Assembly (NCBI GenBank): GCA_040757115.1
Contig: JBFLYA010000200.1
Location: forward strand, 1-6,803
Length of the DNA: 6,803 nucleotides
Reading direction: 5' to 3'
Source of the DNA: a bacterium
Lineage (GTDB): Bacteria; UBA9089; CG2-30-40-21; SBAY01
This document shows, piece by piece, positions 1-3,184 of the stretch. Numbering within the stretch: the first letter of the stretch is position 1; each line of letters starts with the position of its first letter. Made by a program: the position numbers and the translations under genes. The notes below the pieces were generated by a model that had not been told where the DNA came from, searched no databases, and saw only the letters and a list, made by a program, of their open reading frames with translations.

Positions 1-122
1 TGTGGAAAACAACAAATTTCCATAAATTTCTATTAGTTTCTATTAATTTCAATTTTTTTAATAATATCTCCCTATCTCCTTAATCTCCACATCTCCTTTT
101 GTTACACCACCTGAACGCTTAC
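1..122 (-). repeat. Partial repeat element with GTAAGCGTTCA end
   Basis: On the minus strand this begins (at 122) with GTAAGCGTTCAGGTGG, nearly the same end sequence as the elements at 2095-2333, 2721-2974 and 3074-3178, and runs out of the window. Inside are two low-complexity arrays: four ATCTCC units spaced 8-9 bases (66-96) and a TTTC-led decamer repeated four times at exactly 10-base steps (17-56). No open reading frame or RNA gene is visible. The end lies only three bases from the start of the first ncRNA repeat unit, so it may mark an insertion beside that RNA gene. Confidence 0.5.
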
Positions 123-140
123 AAGTTTGGCTACTAATAT

Positions 141-352
141 TTTAACCCCTAAAATAAAAAAGGGGTAAACAATCAAAATCGTCCACACGTCACGAAGTCC
201 GATAATGATAGCTACCCCTCTTGCTGTGCAAAAAACACAGCAATAATAGTAGCCTCCTTCTTAGTGACGTGTGAGAGGATAAAAATCCTCTTTTAAGAAA
301 AAAGGCTATTAGCCTCTACTAAATTTATTTTGCCCAAAAACCTATTTATCTA
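141..352 (-). ncRNA. Structured ncRNA, copy 1
   Basis: Predicted transcript of about 210 nt from the consensus promoter at 359-387. It lies in a 271-bp unit (126-396) repeated at 1588-1856. Helices in plus coordinates: HP2 274-280/285-291; P1 184-193/264-273 (10 bp); P2 210-215/249-254; P3 221-228/236-243; 3' hairpin 145-150/161-166. P1, P2 and P3 differ in sequence from copy 2, yet pairing is kept by paired substitutions, while the linkers (for example AUCAUUAUCGG and CGAUUUUGAU in the RNA) are unchanged. That pattern is expected of a selected RNA structure, not of a decaying repeat. No reading frame fits. I do not recognise it as 6S, SRP, tmRNA, RNase P or a known riboswitch. The 3' end is uncertain because no U-tract follows the last hairpin. 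Confidence 0.75.
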
Positions 353-358
353 CATTTC

Positions 359-387
359 ATTATACCAGATTACCTCCATGTTGTCAA
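359..387 (-). promoter_or_regulatory. Sigma-70 promoter of ncRNA copy 1
   Basis: On the minus strand TTGACA (387-382), a 17-base spacer and TATAAT (364-359) match the sigma-70 consensus at every position. The expected start is near 351-352. The same promoter, including the whole spacer, is present in copy 2. It begins about 55 bases downstream of the PIN gene stop, so the RNA need not depend on readthrough from that operon. Confidence 0.85.
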
Positions 388-441
388 CAAAAAATTCAGG
401 CAAAATTAGAATTTTATCTACATCCCTCCTTCAGGATAAAA

Positions 442-987
442 TTATCTGGATAATTCTCTCTGTCTCAGTTTGTGAATTTCTTGCCAGATAGTACCTTTAT
501 AGTAAGTAGAAAGGAACTGTTTTGCAGTCATTGTAAGGAAGGCATCAACCTGAAGTTTTTCGTAAATATCTCGATTATCAGATACTAAAATGTCAGCTTG
601 ACAACTTTCCGCAAAAGCAGCAATCAAAGCATCTCCCGTTTTTAGCCCTTCTTTTGAACAATATTTCTCAAATAGTTCCCTGGAGACAGTATATAAAGGG
701 CCAAATATAATTTTATGTGAAGAGCTTATGAGACGATAAAAATCTTTTGCTAAATTATCGGGTAAATTCCTTTCGACTTCATCCCGTATAATCTCGGGAA
801 CAAAAAGGCTAAAGTCCGGAATTGAGCTTATCATCTCAGGCAACATACTAATAAGATCAATAGAGTCCTTGGCTCCGGACTTTCTATTTAACCCAAATAT
901 GTATTCGTTGCTATCCAAAATAAGCCGAATACTTTTCTCGCCAGAGTTCTTCTCTTGTTTGTCTGAGCCTTTTGATAACCTTTTCAC
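442..987 (-). CDS. PIN-domain ribonuclease, VapC-like toxin
   Basis: A 181-residue protein with a PIN fold, the Mg-dependent ribonuclease domain of VapC-type toxins. The acidic metal-binding positions are visible: D25 in LILDSNEYIFG after the first beta strand, E70 in IIRDEVERN, D119 in TGDALIAAFAE, and D137 (with D140) in ILVSDNRDIY. It is longer than a typical VapC (about 130-140 residues) because of a helical stretch between the first two motifs and a 35-residue tail. The start is GTG at 987, preceded by AAAGG with a 7-base spacer. An in-frame TGA lies two codons upstream and no later ATG or GTG precedes D25, so this start is almost forced. It overlaps the upstream antitoxin-like gene by 77 bases in another frame, implying coupled translation. 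Family knowledge suggests cleavage of tRNA or rRNA, but the target cannot be read from sequence. Confidence 0.85.
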   Translation of the reverse strand: MKRLSKGSDKQEKNSGEKSIRLILDSNEYIFGLNRKSGAKDSIDLISMLPEMISSIPDFSLFVPEIIRDEVERNLPDNLAKDFYRLISSSHKIIFGPLYTVSRELFEKYCSKEGLKTGDALIAAFAESCQADILVSDNRDIYEKLQVDAFLTMTAKQFLSTYYKGTIWQEIHKLRQRELSR

Positions 988-1231
988 CTTTCAACCTTTG
1001 CATATCTTTTTCATTCATTCTGTCTCTTATCTTTTCAATTGCCTCTGCACACCTTTGACTATCTAAGGAATCTTTAGCTGGGTAGAAAACAGGGAAATAA
1101 TAAACCATTTCTCGTCTCAGTCCTTCACATATAATCTCCTCAATACTCGAAAATATCTGAGCATCTACTAACTGCTTTGAATCTTCATATAAATGCTTTG
1201 GGATATTGACTTCAATATGTTTTAAAGACAT
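911..1231 (-). CDS. Ribbon-helix-helix-like antitoxin
   Basis: A 106-residue protein (start ATG 1231) just upstream of the PIN toxin and overlapping it. The N-terminus, KHIEVNIPKHLYEDSKQLV, has the strand-helix pattern of ribbon-helix-helix (CopG/RHH) DNA-binding antitoxins, followed by a second helix (EEIICEGLRREM). The C-terminal half is charged and helical, as expected of a toxin-wrapping tail. I prefer ATG 1231 to the GTG at 1240: the purine-rich AGGGGGTG lies six bases before the ATG but abuts the GTG. Promoter, spacing and order (antitoxin first) fit a type II toxin-antitoxin operon. Likely autoregulation by operator binding is family knowledge. It is not a clear match to VapB AbrB-type antitoxins, so the pairing is called by context. 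Confidence 0.75.
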   Translation of the reverse strand: MSLKHIEVNIPKHLYEDSKQLVDAQIFSSIEEIICEGLRREMVYYFPVFYPAKDSLDSQRCAEAIEKIRDRMNEKDMQRLKGEKVIKRLRQTREELWREKYSAYFG

Positions 1232-1255
1232 TACCTTCACCCCCTGACTATGGTC

Positions 1256-1284
1256 ATTATAACATCATTAAACAAAGTTGTCAA
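1256..1284 (-). promoter_or_regulatory. Sigma-70 promoter of the toxin-antitoxin operon
   Basis: Minus-strand TTGACA (1284-1279), 17-base spacer, TATAAT (1261-1256). The start should fall near 1248-1249, giving a leader of only about 17 bases before the antitoxin ATG. A small dyad, TGAC-4-GTCA (1245-1256), overlaps the start and the edge of the -10 box and could be the operator for antitoxin autoregulation. Upstream flank 1284-1325 resembles the flank upstream of ncRNA copy 1. Confidence 0.85.
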
Positions 1285-1321
1285 TAGAAAATTAAGGATT
1301 ACGCTTAAATTAGAGTTTTAT

Positions 1322-1501
1322 CTATCTCTCTTCCCAGTTTTGAATCTTCAAATAAAAAGGGCATTTTTTACATTCTTGTAAGGTGTGGTTATGACAACAG
1401 GCTGGATTTTTTACCTCAAAACAATTCTTACTCTGCCTGTACGCCTCGCACATTAAATAGAAACTTGCAGGACAACCCTTGATATTAAAGCATTTATTCA
1501 T
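1322..1501 (-). CDS. Small cysteine-rich protein, probable metal binder
   Basis: A 59-residue ORF starting at ATG 1501 with a strong AGGAGG eight bases upstream. It has eight cysteines (C4, C10, C18, C27, C35, C36, C44, C47) and two histidines (H37, H39) arranged as CFNIKGCPASFYLMCEAY, NCFEV, a CCHNH cluster and CKKCPFY. Such spacing suggests zinc or iron-sulfur binding. I recall similar small proteins with CPASxY, NCWE-type and CC motifs in anaerobic bacteria, but know no function. No signal peptide or membrane segment is present, so it is probably cytosolic. It lies downstream of ncRNA copy 2 on the same strand (about 100 bases after its 3' hairpin) and upstream of the toxin-antitoxin promoter. 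No separate promoter is obvious, so readthrough from the ncRNA promoter is possible. Confidence 0.75.
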   Translation of the reverse strand: MNKCFNIKGCPASFYLMCEAYRQSKNCFEVKNPACCHNHTLQECKKCPFYLKIQNWEER

Positions 1502-1524
1502 TATCTCTTCCTCCTCTTTTTAAG

Positions 1525-1587
1525 TAATCGAATTAATCGAATAAAACAAATTCGTAAAAATACGAAGAATTCGTTAAATTCGTTAGA
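1525..1587. repeat. TTCG-rich AT repeat patch
   Basis: Short iterated AATCGAA, ATTCGT and GTTAAATTCGTTAG units, with a perfect 6-bp hairpin TTCGTA-AAAA-TACGAA (1551-1566). This looks like a degenerate intergenic repeat. It sits between the 3' end of ncRNA copy 2 and the ribosome binding site of the cysteine-rich gene. No coding potential. Confidence 0.45.
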
Positions 1588-1602
1588 TTTGGCTACTAAT
1601 AT

Positions 1603-1812
1603 TTTAACCCCTAAAAATAAAAAAGGGGTAAACAATCAAAATCGGCAACCCGACAGTAACACCGATAATGATCGCCACCCCTTACTACACAAAAGTGTAG
1701 TTTAAGATAGCGACCTTCTTCTTACTGTCGGGTTAGAGGATAAAATTCCTCTTTAAGAAAAAGAGCTATTAGCCTATACTAAATTTATTTTGCCCAAAAA
1801 CCTATTTATCTA
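1603..1812 (-). ncRNA. Structured ncRNA, copy 2
   Basis: Second copy of the RNA at 141-352, in the 269-bp unit 1588-1856. Helices in plus coordinates: P1 1647-1659/1722-1734 (13 bp); P2 1670-1675/1710-1715; P3 1684-1690/1695-1701 with a four-base loop; 3' hairpin 1607-1612/1624-1629; plus the hairpin AGAGGA/TCCTCT (1735-1752). Relative to copy 1 all four differing P1 positions are matched by a compensating change, and the P2 and P3 differences are likewise compensated or G-U consistent. Promoter and outer 100 bases are nearly identical. Downstream on the same strand comes the cysteine-rich small gene, so a leader or regulatory role is possible; but copy 1 precedes no visible gene, which favours a free-standing RNA. 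Confidence 0.75.
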
Positions 1813-1818
1813 TATTTT

Positions 1819-1847
1819 ATTATACCAGATTACCTCCATGTTGTCAA
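1819..1847 (-). promoter_or_regulatory. Sigma-70 promoter of ncRNA copy 2
   Basis: Minus-strand TTGACA (1847-1842), 17-base spacer, TATAAT (1824-1819), identical through the spacer to the copy 1 promoter. Expected start near 1811-1812. The similarity to copy 1 stops at 1856, nine bases upstream of the -35 box. Confidence 0.85.
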
Positions 1848-1947
1848 CAAAAAATTGGTGGTGTCTGAAAATAACTCTAATAGTGAAATCTATGCAGATT
1901 TGGTGTCCAAAAGGAATTTCCTCCAAAGAGCAAAATGCAAAACTCGT

Positions 1948-2042
1948 TTATAGTTTAGGGTTTATAGTGTATAGTTTATAGTTTATAGTGTATAGTGTAT
2001 AGTGTATAGTCCTTCAACTATAAACTATCAACTATAAACTAT
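1948..2042. repeat. Heptamer array with inverted partner
   Basis: Nine tandem 7-base units (TTATAGT or GTATAGT, one TTAGGGT variant) fill 1948-2010. After a six-base gap (2011-2016) come 3.7 units of the reverse complement (ACTATAA, ACTATCA) to 2042. The two arms can form a long AU-rich hairpin in either strand. No protein or RNA gene is apparent here, nor in the 90 bases on its left back to the ncRNA unit. Confidence 0.85.
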
Positions 2043-2094
2043 CTTTGCCAAAGTTCAGTAAAATTATCTCTTTCCTTTCAGCGTTAAAATACTT

Positions 2095-2333
2095 GTAACT
2101 GTTCAGATAGTAATTCACCGCAGAGACGCAGAGAAACAGAGAGGAAAATATCTTTTTTTTTCGTGTTTTTCGGTGTTTAAAAAAGTTTAAAAACAGTTAG
2201 GTGAAAGTAAGTATTAAAAGATTAATAAACAACGAAAGACCCGAAATGCACAAAAAAAGGAAATTTCTGTCTCTGGTGAATAGATTTTAATTTTTTCTCT
2301 GCGTCTCTGTGGCATCTTGCGGTGAACGGTTAC
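2095..2333 (+). mobile_element. Small inverted-end element with 8-bp target duplication
   Basis: A 239-bp element starting GTAACTGTTCA and ending TGAACGGTTAC. Subterminal inverted copies of CCGCAGAGACGCAGAGAAA follow each end. It is flanked on both sides by the same octamer AAATACTT (2087-2094 and 2334-2341), a typical target-site duplication, so this is a real insertion. No transposase is encoded, which makes it MITE-like. Near its right end a short frame on the plus strand (ending LVNRF then TAA at 2288-2290) resembles the C-terminus of the GxxExxY remnant at 2762-2922. A T9 run lies in its left half. Confidence 0.8.
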
Positions 2334-2341
2334 AAATACTT

Positions 2342-2508
2342 GAAGTCCTTTTTGAAATTTGATTTGTAATTTTGCATTTTGATATTTGATATTTAATATT
2401 TATTTATTGTCTCCCCAAATCCTATTTTGCAGAACCCTATACACTATTTTAACCTTTATGATAGATTAAGACACCACCCGAAAAAGCTATCATTGCCCAA
2501 AATTTTTC
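2342..2508. other. Gene-free AT-rich spacer
   Basis: Low-complexity TTTGATATTTGATATT-type sequence (2350-2407) followed by unremarkable spacer. AGACACCACCCGAAAAA (2470-2486) recurs with changes at 2995-3010 and, inverted, at 1857-1873, so it may be the end of another degenerate repeat. No ORF or RNA gene is seen before the promoter at 2509. Confidence 0.5.
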
Positions 2509-2537
2509 TTGACATCTCTTCAATCATGGGTTATAAT
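2509..2537 (+). promoter_or_regulatory. Sigma-70 promoter of the 92-nt RNA
   Basis: TTGACA (2509-2514), 17-base spacer, TATAAT (2532-2537): a full consensus promoter on the plus strand. The start is expected near 2544, directly at the base of the RNA closing helix. Confidence 0.9.
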
Positions 2538-2543
2538 TATATC

Positions 2544-2635
2544 AAAAGCGGGTAAGTCCTGCAGCGTACCGTGATGTTTCCTGCTGTAAGGTGGGTTAAG
2601 TCACGGAAGTATATGCTGTAGGGACCGCTTTTTTT
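2544..2635 (+). ncRNA. Compact structured ncRNA, about 92 nt
   Basis: The region runs from a perfect promoter to a U7 tract and folds as a rod. Closing helix AAAGCGG/CCGCTTT (2545-2551/2625-2631); GTCC plus TGCAGC against GCTGTA plus GGAC with one bulged G (2556-2565/2614-2624); CCGTGA/TCACGG (2569-2574/2601-2606); an apical region with CCT/AGG and the conserved-looking GGGTTAAG. No ORF fits. Size and rod shape resemble small SRP RNA, but the SRP signature (GUCAGG, GGAA tetraloop, AGCAG) is absent, and it is too short for 6S. I do not recognise the family. It lies between repeat elements and is intact, consistent with a free-standing housekeeping or regulatory RNA. Confidence 0.8.
2625..2635 (+). 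terminator. Intrinsic terminator of the 92-nt RNA
   Basis: The 3' arm CCGC of the closing helix runs directly into seven T residues (2629-2635). The partner arm is 2545-2551, so the terminator stem is the base of the RNA itself, with the whole rod as its loop. Confidence 0.8.
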
Positions 2636-2720
2636 ATTAATATAATTTCTTTTCAATAGTTATCTTTTCTTTAATCAAGTCATAAAACCTTGAATCTTTC
2701 CACTCATAGTTTCGAAATAT

Positions 2721-2974
2721 GTAACCGTTCACCGCAGAGACACAGAGACGCAGAGAAAAAATTAAAAACTATTTACCAGACGCAGAATTCCATCACGGAT
2801 TTTCATCAGTGCAAGCTTTTGAGGACCGACATATCATGATTGATTAACAAATTTGGTTTTGATGTCCTATGTAGGACAATGATTGCATCAATAATCTTTT
2901 CTGTTATCTGATTTATTTCCATGTCTTCTCTGTTCCTCTGCGTCTCTGCGGTGAATTACCACCTGAACGGTTAC
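2721..2974 (-). mobile_element. Inverted-end element carrying a GxxExxY remnant
   Basis: 254 bp with inverted ends GTAACCGTTCA (2721-2731) and TGAACGGTTAC (2964-2974), then inverted CCGCAGAGACGCAGAG-type segments. The left end, including the AAAAAATTAAAA stretch after it, matches the inverted right end of the element at 2095-2333; the right end matches the element ending at 3178. The interior holds a broken GxxExxY gene (2762-2922). No clear target duplication is visible (CGAAATAT against AAAAAATT), so the insertion is older or rearranged. Confidence 0.7.
2762..2922 (-). pseudogene. GxxExxY protein gene, deleted and frameshifted
   Basis: From ATG 2922 the frame reads MEINQITEKIIDAIIVLHR, very like the start of GxxExxY-family proteins (a PD-(D/E)XK-like family of about 125 residues). 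It then jumps to PNLLINHDMSVLK, which resembles the family C-terminal region, and stops at TGA 2806 after 38 codons. In the shifted frame the sequence continues RDGILRLVNSF and ends at TAA 2762-2764, matching the family C-terminus. So the middle of the gene, with its core motif, is deleted and one frameshift follows. It lies wholly inside the inverted-end element, suggesting these elements once mobilised, or were built around, this gene. Recognition is from memory of the family. Confidence 0.65.
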
Positions 2975-3073
2975 AAAAAATTGTAGTTATTGTCAGACAC
3001 TACCGAAAATTACAAGACATTAAATTCCATTTCGTGTCCTTCGTGCTCTTCGTGGTGAATAGTTACCTTTTGA

Positions 3074-3178
3074 CTAACTGTTTTTAAGCCTTTTTAAACA
3101 CCGAAAAACGCAAAAAAAAAGATATTTTCCTCTCTGTTTCTCTGCGTCTCTGCGGTAAATTACCACCTGAACAGTTAC
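3074..3178 (-). repeat. Half element, inverted copy of 2095-2200
   Basis: The reverse complement of this 105-bp stretch matches 2095-2200 with few differences: GTAACTGTTCA end, CCGCAGAGACGCAGAGAAAC, then a T9 run and CGGTGTTTAAAAA. The other end of the element is not found; similarity stops at the AACAGTTAG shared by both, next to a CACGAAG-type repeat (3030-3056). The GTAAC end lies six bases beyond the stop codon of the DUF342 gene, so it probably inserted there or replaced that gene's terminator region. Confidence 0.75.
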
Positions 3179-3184
3179 AGCTTT

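Noticed and set aside
126-396. ncRNA unit read on the plus strand
   Set aside because: Both copies have a perfect sigma-70 promoter on the minus strand and none on the plus strand, so minus is the likely transcribed strand.
400-441. Intrinsic terminator after the PIN gene
   Set aside because: TTTTATC...GATAAAA can pair over a 16-base loop, but the stem is AT-only and followed by a weak T-run; too poor to call.
1790-1981. 63-codon plus-strand frame over the ncRNA promoter and heptamers
   Set aside because: It lacks a ribosome site, runs across repeat boundaries and low-complexity heptamers, and lies opposite a supported RNA promoter.
2544-2635. SRP (4.5S) RNA or 6S RNA
   Set aside because: Rod shape and size suggest SRP, but the invariant GUCAGG...GGAA...AGCAG apex is missing. 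6S RNA is about twice as long with a large central bubble.
2111-3170. Repeated CCGCAGAGACGCAGAG looks like CRISPR repeats
   Set aside because: The copies are in both orientations, unevenly spaced, and sit just inside inverted ends of transposable elements; there are no regular spacers.
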